Origin: JACQNR01 sp049515175
GTDB taxonomy: Bacteria; Acidobacteriota; Terriglobia; UBA7540
Assembly: GCA_049515175.1 (NCBI GenBank)
Contig: JBEKUI010000040.1
Span: forward strand, 1-21,754
Direction of reading: 5' to 3'
DNA length: 21,754 nucleotides
Positions 7,592-15,403 of this stretch are shown piece by piece. The notes under the pieces are model-generated. The model worked only from the letters and a program-made list of their open reading frames with translations. It did no database searches and was not told the origin of the DNA. The position numbers and the translations under genes are program-made. Position 1 is the stretch's first letter; every line of letters begins with the position of its first letter.

Positions 7592-8300
7592 GAGCAGTCT
7601 GGAAGTTCGGAATGTCTCCAAGTATTTCGGCGAGCTTTCGGCGCTGCGCGGCGTCAGCTTGCGAATTCAACCCGGTGAAGCGGTCTTCATTTACGGCCCC
7701 AATGGCGCCGGCAAGACCACTCTGCTGCGCATCCTGTCGACGCTGGCGCGGCCGACGGAGGGGCAGGCGCTCTTCAACGGCGAGGATCTTCACCGCAATG
7801 CCGCGGCTGCCAAGGCGCGCATCGGCTTCGTCTCTCACGCTACGTTTCTTTACGGCGAGCTCACCACGCGCGAAAACCTGAAGCTGGCGGGGACGCTCTT
7901 CGCTTTGCCCAACGTGGAGAGCTGCATCGAAGCCGTGCTGGAACTCTTTTCCTTACAGAGGCGCGCCGACGAGCCGGTGCGAAGGCTTTCGCGCGGACTG
8001 CAGCAACGGGCGACGCTGGCGCGCGCTCTTCTGCACAATCCCGAATTCGTCCTGCTCGATGAGCCCTTTACCGGCCTCGATGCCGCCTCGGCGGAGAAGC
8101 TCGAGGCTATCGTCCGCCGCCTGCCCCAGGAGGGCAAGGCCGTGGTGTTTTCCACGCACGGCTTTGCGCAGGGCGCGTCGCTGGCGCGCCGACTGGTAGC
8201 GATGGAAGCGGGACGTGTCAAATTTGACGGGCCGCTTGGCCTGGCGCCGCTCGATGCGCTAGGAATCGGGAGCGAGAAGCCAGAAGGCAGTCGGCAGTAG
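7566..8300 (+). CDS. ccmA: CcmA, ABC transporter ATPase for cytochrome c maturation
   Basis: Cytoplasmic ATPase that with CcmB uses ATP hydrolysis to release haem-loaded CcmE from CcmC. The 244-residue protein has Walker A GPNGAGKT (44-51), an ABC signature LSRGLQQR in place of LSGGQ, Walker B VLLDEPFTGLD and the H-loop in STHG. CcmA rather than a general ABC ATPase is supported by ccmB and ccmC directly downstream. The start overlaps the previous gene by 26 bases and has no clear ribosome binding site, so translation is probably coupled. The final residues (KPEGSRQ) and the TAG stop come from a tandem GGCAGTN repeat, so the native C-terminus has probably been rewritten. Confidence 0.92.
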   Translation: MPADATHAESSLEVRNVSKYFGELSALRGVSLRIQPGEAVFIYGPNGAGKTTLLRILSTLARPTEGQALFNGEDLHRNAAAAKARIGFVSHATFLYGELTTRENLKLAGTLFALPNVESCIEAVLELFSLQRRADEPVRRLSRGLQQRATLARALLHNPEFVLLDEPFTGLDAASAEKLEAIVRRLPQEGKAVVFSTHGFAQGASLARRLVAMEAGRVKFDGPLGLAPLDALGIGSEKPEGSRQ

Positions 8301-8403
8301 GCAGTGGAAGAGCGGGAAGGCAAAAGGCAAAGGGCAAACGGCAAAAGGCAATGGTGAAAAAGCACTCGGCCATTTTCGAATTTCCAATTTCCAGTTTCTT
8401 TCC
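8286..8403. repeat. Composite heptamer repeat array between ccmA and ccmB
   Basis: Three GGCAGTN units (8286-8306) overlap the ccmA stop codon. Five consecutive GGCAAAN-like units follow (8319-8353, last base A, G, C, A, then GGCAATG). On the opposite strand 8370-8403 holds GAAACTG, GAAATTG, GAAATTC and GAAAATG, again spaced by 7. It fills most of the 150-base gap in an otherwise tight operon. Confidence 0.75.
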
Positions 8404-8450
8404 GTATTACTGACGGCCGCTTGCTGAAAAGCGAAAGCTAAGATCGATCG

Positions 8451-9128
8451 ATGCAAAATCTCAAGATCATCTGGGCCATCTTCGCCAAGGACCTGCGCCT
8501 GGAATGGCGGCACCGCGAGACGCTGGCCTCGATGTGCGTCTTCGGGCTGCTGGTGGTGTTCCTTTTCAACTTTGCCTTCGAGCCGGCGCGCGAAGAGACG
8601 CTGCGCCTGCTCCCCGGCCTGCTCTGGATTGCTTTCTCCTTCGCCGGCATTCTGGGGTTCAACCGCTCGTTTGCGGGGGAACGCGAAAACGCCAGCCTGG
8701 AAGGACTGACGCTCGCCCCCATCGATCCCGGGGCGATTTACCTGGGCAAGCTCCTCGCCAATCTCCTATTCCTGGGCATCGCCGAGGCGGTCATAGTCTT
8801 CGCAGCCTCGCTCTGGTATAACTTCTCTTTCCTGCCCGTGCTGGGGCGGTTTGTGCTGGTGGTGTTTCTCGGCACGCTGGGCTACTCCGCCGTGGGAACG
8901 GTTTTCGGCGCCGTGTCGGCGAACACGCACATGCGCGAGGTGATGCTGCCGGTGCTGCAGTTTCCCGTCGCGGTCCCGGTCTTCATCGGAGCGATTGAGG
9001 CCACCACAGGCGTGCTGCGCGGCGAGCCCCTCAGCGTCTACGCCAGCTGGTTGAACCTGCTGGCGGGCTACTGCGTGGTCTTTCTGGTTCTATCGTATCT
9101 GCTGTTTGAATATGTTTTGGAAGAGTGA
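8451..9128 (+). CDS. ccmB: CcmB, haem exporter membrane subunit
   Basis: Membrane partner of CcmA in the ABC complex that frees holo-CcmE. 225 residues with about six hydrophobic helices, the normal CcmB size. The N-terminus (IFAKDLRLEWRHRETL) and the SFAGILGFNRSFAGERENAS segment are characteristic of the family. The end overlaps the longest reading of ccmC by four bases, but a later ccmC start is preferred. No strong ribosome binding site is seen before the ATG. The region upstream is repeat DNA, with a -10-like TAAGAT at 8438 but no good -35. Confidence 0.94.
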   Translation: MQNLKIIWAIFAKDLRLEWRHRETLASMCVFGLLVVFLFNFAFEPAREETLRLLPGLLWIAFSFAGILGFNRSFAGERENASLEGLTLAPIDPGAIYLGKLLANLLFLGIAEAVIVFAASLWYNFSFLPVLGRFVLVVFLGTLGYSAVGTVFGAVSANTHMREVMLPVLQFPVAVPVFIGAIEATTGVLRGEPLSVYASWLNLLAGYCVVFLVLSYLLFEYVLEE

Positions 9129-9148
9129 ACGGTAATCGCTTGGAACTT

Positions 9149-9856
9149 ATGACAAAGGGATTTTCCCAGTCTCTCCTCCTCACCGTCACGACCGCCTGGC
9201 TTCTGGTCGCCACCTACCTGATCTTCCTTTACGCGCCGCAGGAGATGACGATGGGCGAGGTGCAGCGGATCTTCTACATTCACGTGCCGGCGGCGTGGAC
9301 GGCCTTCCTGGCCTATTTCATTCTGTTCCTGGCGAGCGCCGCCTACCTCTGGAAGCGGTCGCCGGGCGCCGACGCTCTCGCGCAAGCGTGTGGCGAAGTG
9401 GGTTTTGTGTTTTGCACGGTGGTGCTGGTGACCGGGCCCCTGTGGGCCAAACCCGTCTGGGGCATCTGGTGGACGTGGGACGCGCGCCTGACCTCGACTT
9501 TTGTCCTCTGGCTGCTCTTCGTTTCTTATCTCATGCTGCGAAGCTACGTCCTCAACCCGGGGCGCGCCGCAACGCTCGCGGCGGTGGTGGCCATCATGGG
9601 GTTTGTGGACGTACCCATCGTTTACATGTCGATTCGCTGGTGGCGGACTCAGCATCCCCAGCCGGTGATCGGTGGCGGCGAAGGATCGGGGCTGGATGCC
9701 TCGATGTGGGTGACGCTGCTGGTGAGCTGGGGAGCATTCCTGTGCCTTTATGCTTTTCTGGTCCGCGAACGCCTGGCGCTGGCCGCCCTGCAGCGGGAGT
9801 TGAGCGCGCTGCGGCGGGAGTGGAGCGCCTCGGCGGCAAAGGAGGAGTGTGGTTAA
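9149..9856 (+). CDS. ccmC: CcmC, haem handling protein with WWD domain
   Basis: Integral membrane protein that presents haem to CcmE. About 235 residues with six helices and the tryptophan-rich WWD motif WGIWWTWDARLTS (about 104-116), together with RIFYIHVPAAW and later VDVPIVYMSIRWWRTQHP, which hold the family histidines. The ATG at 9149 puts the first helix close to the N-terminus. A GTG at 9125 overlapping the ccmB stop would add eight residues, but its GGAAG lies only one base away. The tail after the last helix (about 30 residues, LREL/LRREW type) is helical and charged. It overlaps ccmD by eight bases. Confidence 0.95.
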   Translation: MTKGFSQSLLLTVTTAWLLVATYLIFLYAPQEMTMGEVQRIFYIHVPAAWTAFLAYFILFLASAAYLWKRSPGADALAQACGEVGFVFCTVVLVTGPLWAKPVWGIWWTWDARLTSTFVLWLLFVSYLMLRSYVLNPGRAATLAAVVAIMGFVDVPIVYMSIRWWRTQHPQPVIGGGEGSGLDASMWVTLLVSWGAFLCLYAFLVRERLALAALQRELSALRREWSASAAKEECG

Positions 9857-9998
9857 TCACTATCTGGTCGGCGCCTTCAGCCTGGCCTGGCTGCTTTTCG
9901 GTGCTTACGCCTGGAGCCTTTCCCGGCGGCGGGAACGGCTGAAGAAAGAACTCGACGAACTGAAGAAGAAACTGGAATCCTCCGCCACCGCGGCCTGA
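9849..9998 (+). CDS. ccmD: CcmD-like small membrane protein (49 residues)
   Basis: CcmD holds CcmC, CcmAB and CcmE together during release of haem-loaded CcmE. I read a GTG start at 9849 followed by NHYLVGAFSLAWLLFGAYAW, one membrane helix, then a basic stretch (SRRRERLKK) and an alternating Lys/Glu/Leu helix. This is the CcmD plan: a short helix followed by a charged cytoplasmic tail. AAAGGAGG (9838-9845) lies just upstream, and the start overlaps the ccmC stop. It ends at TGA 9996-9998. Sequence conservation in CcmD is low, so assignment rests on position, size and topology. Confidence 0.8.
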   Translation: MVNHYLVGAFSLAWLLFGAYAWSLSRRRERLKKELDELKKKLESSATAA

Positions 9999-10211
9999 GC
10001 CGGCGGGAACTTGGCCGTGCCGGACACCTCCCGCGCCCGTCACCTTCCGGCATCATTCTTGTTACGCCCCCCTATTCCCGACCCTCGACTTGTGGTATAT
10101 GTGACGGACTCAGCGCCGCAGACTTCACCAGGCGACTTGGGGGTGAGGGGGGAGTATCTTTCCTGCCCGACCTGACGCCCGGGGCGGTTTGTGGGAGGTT
10201 TGGGATCCCTA

Positions 10212-10733
10212 ATGGACGTTCAATGCAGCAAGTGTGGGCACGTGTTTCAGGTGGGCCAGGAGACCCTCGGCCAAGAGGAGAGGGTGGACGTTCCGTGCCC
10301 CGCCTGCAAGACACCGAACTCCGTCCCCAATCCCAAGCTTGTCACCCTCAGCATTGACCGCACGGCTAAGAAGGTCCCCCAAGTTATTTCCCAGATCAGT
10401 CCGGAGGGACACCTGCTTCTGATCCCCGCCCAAATGGAACTCAGCTTGAAGGTCTTGCAGGGCGAAGAGAAAGGGACCACCTATCCGGTCAGCAAGCCGC
10501 GCTTCCTGATTGGACGGAGCAACGGCGACGTGAACCTGAACGACGGCATGATTTCGCGCGTGCACTGCGCGCTGGAGATCAGCGCCGACGGAATTGTGCT
10601 GAAGGATCTGGAGAGCACCAACGGAACGATGGTGGATGACCAGAAGATCACGACGGCGACTCTCACCGACGGCTCCACCTTCCGCGTGGGAGACCACGTC
10701 TTGCAGCTCGTCGTGACCACTCGAAAAGAATGA
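10212..10733 (+). CDS. Zinc-ribbon and FHA domain protein
   Basis: Likely a phosphothreonine-reading partner of the kinase encoded next. The 173-residue protein starts with a zinc ribbon (Cys5-xx-Cys8, Cys29-xx-Cys32) of the MJ0042 type. A helical linker follows, then an FHA domain from about residue 78 with Gly101-Arg102-Ser103, SRVH (115-118) and STNGT (135-139), the residues that hold phosphothreonine. ATG 10212 is preferred over the upstream GTG at 10191 because the Cys-rich domain begins directly after it. The stop overlaps the kinase ATG (ATGA, 10730-10733), which implies coupled translation. The 213 bases before it hold no gene and no convincing promoter. Confidence 0.92.
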   Translation: MDVQCSKCGHVFQVGQETLGQEERVDVPCPACKTPNSVPNPKLVTLSIDRTAKKVPQVISQISPEGHLLLIPAQMELSLKVLQGEEKGTTYPVSKPRFLIGRSNGDVNLNDGMISRVHCALEISADGIVLKDLESTNGTMVDDQKITTATLTDGSTFRVGDHVLQLVVTTRKE

Positions 10734-12466
10734 AAAAGTTCGGGCGGTACGAGGTCGTTGAGGAGCTCGGACGCGGCGCCATGGGGGTGGTGTACAAAGC
10801 CTCCGACCCGACCATCGGCCGCATGGTCGCCATCAAGGTGCTCTCCCTGGATGACCGGCCGGAAGAAGGCGGGCCCAGCTCGCGCGAGATCTTCATGCGC
10901 GAGGCGCGCGCCGCCGGCCGCCTCTCCCATCCCGGCATCGTCACCATTCACGACGCCCTCGAGGATGAAGCCACCAAAAGCAGCTATATCGTGATGGAGT
11001 ACATCCCGGGCCAGACGCTGGAGAAGATACTCTTTTCGACCCCCCGGATCGGCGCCGAGAAGACGCTGGAGATCATCCGCCAGGTCGCCGAGGGGCTGGA
11101 GTACGCCCACCGTAATCAGATCATCCACCGCGACCTGAAACCCGCCAACATCATCCTGACCGAGGACGGCCGGGCCAAGATCACGGACTTTGGGATCGCT
11201 AAGATCGCCGCGCAAGGGGTGATGCGCACCGTAGCGGTCATGGGGACGCCGGCCTACATGTCCCCAGAGCAAGTGGCGGGGGGCGAGATCGACGCGCGAG
11301 CCGATATCTTCTCCATGGGCATCCTGCTCTACCTGATGCTGGTGGGGGAAAAGCCCTTCATGGGCGACACCGCGGCGGTCATGTTCAAGATCGTCTACGA
11401 GGATCCGGTGCTGCCGAGCAAGGTCAATCCCTTGCTCACCCCGGCGCTCGATTACCTGGTGCTGCGCTGCCTGGCGAAGGATCGCGTTAAACGTTACTCC
11501 TCGGCGCGCGAGTTTCTGGACGACCTCGACGACGTTCGCCAGGGACGCCCGTTGCGCTCACAGGCACGAGTCCCCGCCTCGGAGGTGCATACGGCGGAAC
11601 GCACCATGGCAGCCTCGCTGCCGTTAATTTCCATGGTCTCGGGGTCTGTTTCCACTCCCGCTACCACTCCACCCACCGCACCGGGTCCAGAGCCAGTGCC
11701 TGCCCCGGTCGCGCCCGTGACAATGCCGCCGGCGCCCGTCGCGGCGGCGCCAGCAACTCCCCCCCATCTGGCGGCGGTGCCCGCCGCTCCCAGTCCGGCG
11801 CTCGCTTCCGCAGAGGTTGCTGCGGCCGCTCCCGTCACCGCGGCGCCTCTCGAGAAGAAGAAATCCGCGACGCCGGTGGTCGTTATCGCCGGTGTGGTGC
11901 TGGCTGCGGTACTGGTCGCGGGCGGCATTTGGATCAAGCGCGGCACCGAGGCGCCACCTCAGACCGAAACATCCAAGGCGACGCCTGCGCCCGCGAAGAC
12001 GTCCCCCAGCCGTCCGAAGACGTCGCCAAAGACGCAGGCGGCGAATCTCAAGGCGCCGCCCGCGGCGGAGTCCAAGGCGGCCTCAGCAGAGAAAACGCCT
12101 GCCGCGGCTCCGGCCGCGCCAGGACGGTCCGTCACTCTCTACTGCAAATACGATTTTCAAGAAGCGACGCTCCAGGTGCAGAGTGTGGGCGGCACAATCT
12201 TTCTGGGAAGCCTGACCGGAAAAAAGAAGAAAAAGATTCTGGGCCTGGCCGGCGGGGGTTACGGTGGAGAACTTTTGCAGGTCCTGACCATCCCGGCCGA
12301 TGCGAAGGAATTGACCGTCCGTGTTTACAACGCGGACAGTTCCATCAACGTCCTCAACAAGATTTCCGCCACCCCGCCGTCGGACCAAGCCAGCGTTCTG
12401 AAGGTCACACCCAGCCGCGACCACCTGAATCTGGAATGGAGCAAGCCAAAGACGCCGGGGCGGTAG
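10730..12466 (+). CDS. Membrane Ser/Thr protein kinase with unrecognised C-terminal outer domain
   Basis: PknB-like Hanks kinase of 578 residues. Kinase domain about 7-270: G14-x-G16-xx-G19, Lys36, HRD at 133-135, DFG at 153-155 and GTPAYMSPEQ in the activation segment, so all catalytic residues are present. A long Pro/Ala-rich linker (about 300-375) leads to a membrane helix (VVVIAGVVLAAVLVAGGIWI, about 384-403). A Pro/Lys/Ala spacer follows, then about 105 residues outside the membrane beginning SVTLYCKYDFQEATLQV. That last domain looks beta-rich and I do not recognise it; it is not PASTA, TPR or WD40. Its position suggests a ligand or envelope sensor. The gene is coupled to the FHA gene upstream and convergent with the lipoprotein gene. 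Confidence 0.93.
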   Translation: MKKFGRYEVVEELGRGAMGVVYKASDPTIGRMVAIKVLSLDDRPEEGGPSSREIFMREARAAGRLSHPGIVTIHDALEDEATKSSYIVMEYIPGQTLEKILFSTPRIGAEKTLEIIRQVAEGLEYAHRNQIIHRDLKPANIILTEDGRAKITDFGIAKIAAQGVMRTVAVMGTPAYMSPEQVAGGEIDARADIFSMGILLYLMLVGEKPFMGDTAAVMFKIVYEDPVLPSKVNPLLTPALDYLVLRCLAKDRVKRYSSAREFLDDLDDVRQGRPLRSQARVPASEVHTAERTMAASLPLISMVSGSVSTPATTPPTAPGPEPVPAPVAPVTMPPAPVAAAPATPPHLAAVPAAPSPALASAEVAAAAPVTAAPLEKKKSATPVVVIAGVVLAAVLVAGGIWIKRGTEAPPQTETSKATPAPAKTSPSRPKTSPKTQAANLKAPPAAESKAASAEKTPAAAPAAPGRSVTLYCKYDFQEATLQVQSVGGTIFLGSLTGKKKKKILGLAGGGYGGELLQVLTIPADAKELTVRVYNADSSINVLNKISATPPSDQASVLKVTPSRDHLNLEWSKPKTPGR

Positions 12467-12506
12467 AAAGTCGAAATCCTTCCCACCGCCCGACGGCAAA
12501 TCAATT

Positions 12507-13202
12507 TCATTTCCGCATCGAAACGCTTACGGCGGAGGCCAGCTTGAAGTCCAGCTTGGCTTCCCGCGGCAGGACGATTTCCTTTTTGCCCGTGTAGGCC
12601 GCCACTCCCGTGCCGCCGCCTGCTCCAGCCACGCCGCCGATGGCCGCGCCCTTCTTGCCACCGGCCAGCGCGCCAATCAGCGCTCCCGCCGCCCCGCCGC
12701 CGCCGATCATCTCCAGGTTGCGCTTCTTGTGGGATTCGCCCTTGGAACTCCAGGCGTTGGTGGTAATCGGGACCTTCTCACCTCCTTTGACCGTGAGCGA
12801 GGTGAGAACCAGTGAGAGTTCCGCGGGGCGGTTCAGGCGGCCCGAGCTGACCACGCTCGTTACTTTGCCGGTGACCGTGCTGCCCACGGCCGCAACCTCG
12901 GTTTCGCCCGCCATTAGGGCATTGGCCAAAGTCCCTTCGAACTCCGCGCCAGCAGGCGTTGTCCCGGTGTTAATCTCGGCGCCCAGGCGCACGGCCAAGT
13001 CTGTCCCCGCCGGGACGGTGACGCGGACAGTCTCCGCAGTTCCGCTTCCGCCTTTCCTGGCGCTCTTGCCTCCGCTGGCGTCAGTCTCGCCACCGGCTGC
13101 CTGATCCTGGTTCTCAGTCGACTGCGTGCCCGACTGGCAACCGATCAACATCGCCGCCAGCAGCAGCGCCAGCAGCAATCTCAAACTGGAACTCTTTAGC
13201 AT
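12507..13202 (-). CDS. Lipoprotein with glycine-zipper segment
   Basis: 231 residues. The signal peptide ends in a lipobox (AMLIGC), so Cys22 should be lipidated. A Gly/Ser/Thr-rich spacer follows. A beta-rich domain begins VRVTVPAGTDLAVRLGAEIN, a pattern seen in acidobacterial envelope proteins. The Gly/Ala-rich stretch MIGGGGAAGALIGALAGGKK continuing to about residue 195 resembles glycine-zipper segments that insert into membranes. The C-terminus returns to the same beta pattern (IVLPREAKLDFKLASAVSVS). AGGGAGG lies 7-8 bases before the ATG. It ends 40 bases from the end of the kinase gene, in convergent orientation. Function unknown; an outer-membrane or periplasmic role is inferred. Confidence 0.82.
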   Translation of the reverse strand: MLKSSSLRLLLALLLAAMLIGCQSGTQSTENQDQAAGGETDASGGKSARKGGSGTAETVRVTVPAGTDLAVRLGAEINTGTTPAGAEFEGTLANALMAGETEVAAVGSTVTGKVTSVVSSGRLNRPAELSLVLTSLTVKGGEKVPITTNAWSSKGESHKKRNLEMIGGGGAAGALIGALAGGKKGAAIGGVAGAGGGTGVAAYTGKKEIVLPREAKLDFKLASAVSVSMRK

Positions 13203-13377
13203 GATGATCCTCCCTCAGTTAATCCGCGCTCCGCGCATCCTCAAGACGCCGGCGACGGGGCGCGCGCTGGACCTTCGTCGAGTCCTCTTATCTTGTGACT
13301 TCCGAGTAACACCCGATAGAACCGAAAGTAGACGATTGCCGCGGCGAGGTCAAGCGGTCGATGCGGAGGGAAACGAG

Positions 13378-13407
13378 TCGACGAAGGCGGAGCGGGCGTG
13401 CTACCAT
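13378..13407 (+). promoter_or_regulatory. Weak candidate promoter for the SRP RNA
   Basis: TCGACG (13378-13383) and TACCAT (13402-13407) are 18 bases apart, each four of six to consensus. Transcription would begin roughly 40 bases before the mature RNA. Offered as the best match in the gap, not as a firm site. Confidence 0.3.
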
Positions 13408-13456
13408 TTCTCTGGGTCGAGGCCCAAGCTCAGCAGAAAGAAGCGCTCTTTTGAAT

Positions 13457-13567
13457 GTGTCAGACTTCGGGCTCTGTGCGACGGATGCTCGCGAACCCCG
13501 CCAGGTCCGGAAGGAAGCAACGGTAACGAGCCTCTCCGTGTGCCGCAGATCACCCGAAGTCTGGCGC
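13457..13567 (+). ncRNA. ffs: Bacterial small signal recognition particle RNA (4.5S type)
   Basis: RNA core of the signal recognition particle, which with Ffh targets nascent membrane proteins to FtsY. The universal apical sequence CAGGTCCGGAAGGAAGCA is present (about 13502-13519), with the GGAA tetraloop. The ends pair over 11 perfect bases: CAGACTTCGGG (13461-13471) with CCCGAAGTCTG (13553-13563), and four more weaker pairs outside these. Inner helices include TCTG with CAGA, ACGGA with TCCGT and GCTCG with CGAGC. The whole folds as one long hairpin of about 105-110 bases with no Alu domain. It lies upstream of dnaX as in Bacillus. Confidence 0.95.
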
Positions 13568-13574
13568 CCAATTT

Positions 13575-13650
13575 CGAAACTGGAAATTGGAAACTCGAAA
13601 CTTGGGTGCCGTTGAAAAAGCGAGTTTCCATTTTCTAGTTTCCAGTTTCG
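13575..13650. repeat. Heptamer inverted repeat between ffs and dnaX
   Basis: The left arm holds GAAACTG, GAAATTG, GAAACTC and GAAACTT (13576-13603). The right arm (13621-13650) is its near-complement with a 7-base extra unit: CGAGTTTCCA pairs over 10 bases and TTTCCAGTTTCG over 12. The RNA would form a stem of about 22 pairs with one bulge and a 23-base loop. There is no U-tract, so it is not a standard terminator. Confidence 0.8.
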
Positions 13651-13666
13651 CTTCGTTATTCCCGCC

Positions 13667-15400
13667 ATGTCTTATCAGGTCATCGCCCGCAAATACCGGC
13701 CGCAGCTTTTTGATGACGTGGTGGGGCAGCGCCTGGCCACCGAAACCCTCAAGAACGCCATCCGAACGGACCGCGTCGCGCACGGCTACATCTTCTCGGG
13801 CGGGCGCGGCGTCGGCAAGACGTCCACGGCGCGCATCCTCGCCAAAGCGCTCAATTGTGTGAAAGGGCCGACGGTCACTCCCTGCGGGGAGTGCCCGTCC
13901 TGCCAGGAAATTGCCGCCGGAAATTCCGTGGATGTTTTTGAAATCGACGCGGCCTCCAACCGCGGCATCGACGAAATCCGCGAACTGCGCGAAAACGTCC
14001 GCTATCTTCCGGCGCGCGACCGCTACAAGGTCTTCATCATTGATGAAGTCCACATGCTCACCACCGAGGCTTTCAACGCCCTGCTGAAGACCCTGGAGGA
14101 GCCGCCGCCGCGCGCTCTCTTCATCCTGGCCACCACCGAGCCGCACAAGCTTCCCGCCACGATTCAATCGCGCTGCCAGCACTTCGCCTTTCGCCTGCTG
14201 GACTACAACGAGATCTTTTCCCGCCTCGAAGAGGTCTGTAAGGCGGAGCAGATCCAGGCCGATGAAGGCTCCTTGAGCGTCCTCGCCCAGGCCGCCGAAG
14301 GCAGCCTGCGCGACGCGCTTTCGCTCCTCGACCAGGTGATCGCCGCCTGTGGCGCTCAGCTCGAAGAGACACACGTCCGCCAGATGCTGGGCGTGGTTCC
14401 CTCCCGCCTGCTCAAGGATATGACGGAAGCGATCCACGCCGCGGACGGCCGCCGCGTGCTCGAGCAGGTGAGTCATCTGGCGGCGGAAGGTTACGAACTC
14501 GCGCATTTCTGCGGGGAGTTTGTGCGCTACGTGCGCAACCTGATGATCGCCAAAAGCTGCGGCGTCCAGAGTCCTTTGCTCCAGGTCCCCAGCGATGAGC
14601 GCCAGACGCTCGGCGAGCTCGCCGGGCTTTTCAGCGAAGAGGATTTGACGCGCTTCTTCCAGATTCTGCTCCGCACGGAAGGCGAGCTGCGCTATTCGCT
14701 CGAGCCGCGCTTTCATCTCGAGATGGGACTGCTCAAGCTGGCGCATGCGCGACGATTGACCTCGTTGGAAGCGCTGCTCTCCCGTCTGGGAAGCACCGGC
14801 CCGGCTGCCGCGCAGGCGCCGCCCGCCACGCCGCCGCGCAGCGCGCCCGGCCCGGGAGCACCTCCATCGAATCTCGCTCCTGCCAGGACGCAATCCGCGC
14901 CGGTGAAGGCGGAGCCCACTGCGCCGCCGCGCGCGCTTCCACAACGCCCCGCCGCCCCGCCGCCTGTGCCCAACTCGGCCTCCGGCACCGTGGCGACGGT
15001 GACGAGCGCCGCTCCAGCTTCCGCGCCTCCCGACGACGCGCAGCTTCTCTCCATCAAGACCGCGCTCTTCGAATCCAAGAAACTTCTGGGCACCTGCCTC
15101 GATCACATCTCGGGCTGGCGCTTTGAAAACGGCGAAGTCCGCTTCCTGTTCCCCCGCAGCGCCTCTTTTTTTGCCGACCTGTTCAAGAGCCGCGAGCAGA
15201 TCGAAACCCTGCGCTCCGTGTGCAGCCAGGTGCTCGGCCAGCCTGTGAAAATTTGTGTTACACTCGAAGGGTCGGAGGAGAAACCGGTCGCGGCACGGCC
15301 CGGCGCGCGGGAGCGGGCGGAACGGAACCCCACGGTCGAGGCTTTTCGCAAGCGATTTGACTGCACCTTGGTGGATGTCAAAGACCTGAGCCAGGAGTAG
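13667..15400 (+). CDS. dnaX: DNA polymerase III subunits gamma/tau
   Basis: Clamp-loader ATPase and organiser of the replisome. 577 residues: AAA+ module with Walker A GGRGVGKT (45-52), zinc-binding Cys64, Cys73, Cys76 and Cys79, Walker B IIDEVH, sensor region LATTEPHKLPATIQSRCQHF, then the collar domain III (to about 370). A Pro/Ala-rich linker (about 380-450) precedes a C-terminal tau-specific region. No A-rich slippery site of the E. coli kind was found; a T TTT TTT heptamer lies in frame at 15166-15172. No clear ribosome binding site precedes the ATG, and a strong hairpin ends 16 bases upstream. ybaB follows after 3 bases. Confidence 0.97.
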   Translation: MSYQVIARKYRPQLFDDVVGQRLATETLKNAIRTDRVAHGYIFSGGRGVGKTSTARILAKALNCVKGPTVTPCGECPSCQEIAAGNSVDVFEIDAASNRGIDEIRELRENVRYLPARDRYKVFIIDEVHMLTTEAFNALLKTLEEPPPRALFILATTEPHKLPATIQSRCQHFAFRLLDYNEIFSRLEEVCKAEQIQADEGSLSVLAQAAEGSLRDALSLLDQVIAACGAQLEETHVRQMLGVVPSRLLKDMTEAIHAADGRRVLEQVSHLAAEGYELAHFCGEFVRYVRNLMIAKSCGVQSPLLQVPSDERQTLGELAGLFSEEDLTRFFQILLRTEGELRYSLEPRFHLEMGLLKLAHARRLTSLEALLSRLGSTGPAAAQAPPATPPRSAPGPGAPPSNLAPARTQSAPVKAEPTAPPRALPQRPAAPPPVPNSASGTVATVTSAAPASAPPDDAQLLSIKTALFESKKLLGTCLDHISGWRFENGEVRFLFPRSASFFADLFKSREQIETLRSVCSQVLGQPVKICVTLEGSEEKPVAARPGARERAERNPTVEAFRKRFDCTLVDVKDLSQE

Positions 15401-15403
15401 CCA

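Noticed and set aside
8286..8403. CRISPR array
   Set aside because: The repeats are 7-base tandem units without spacers, and no cas genes are present.
13575..13650. Rho-independent terminator of ffs
   Set aside because: The stem is long, A/T-rich with a bulge, and lacks a following T-tract.
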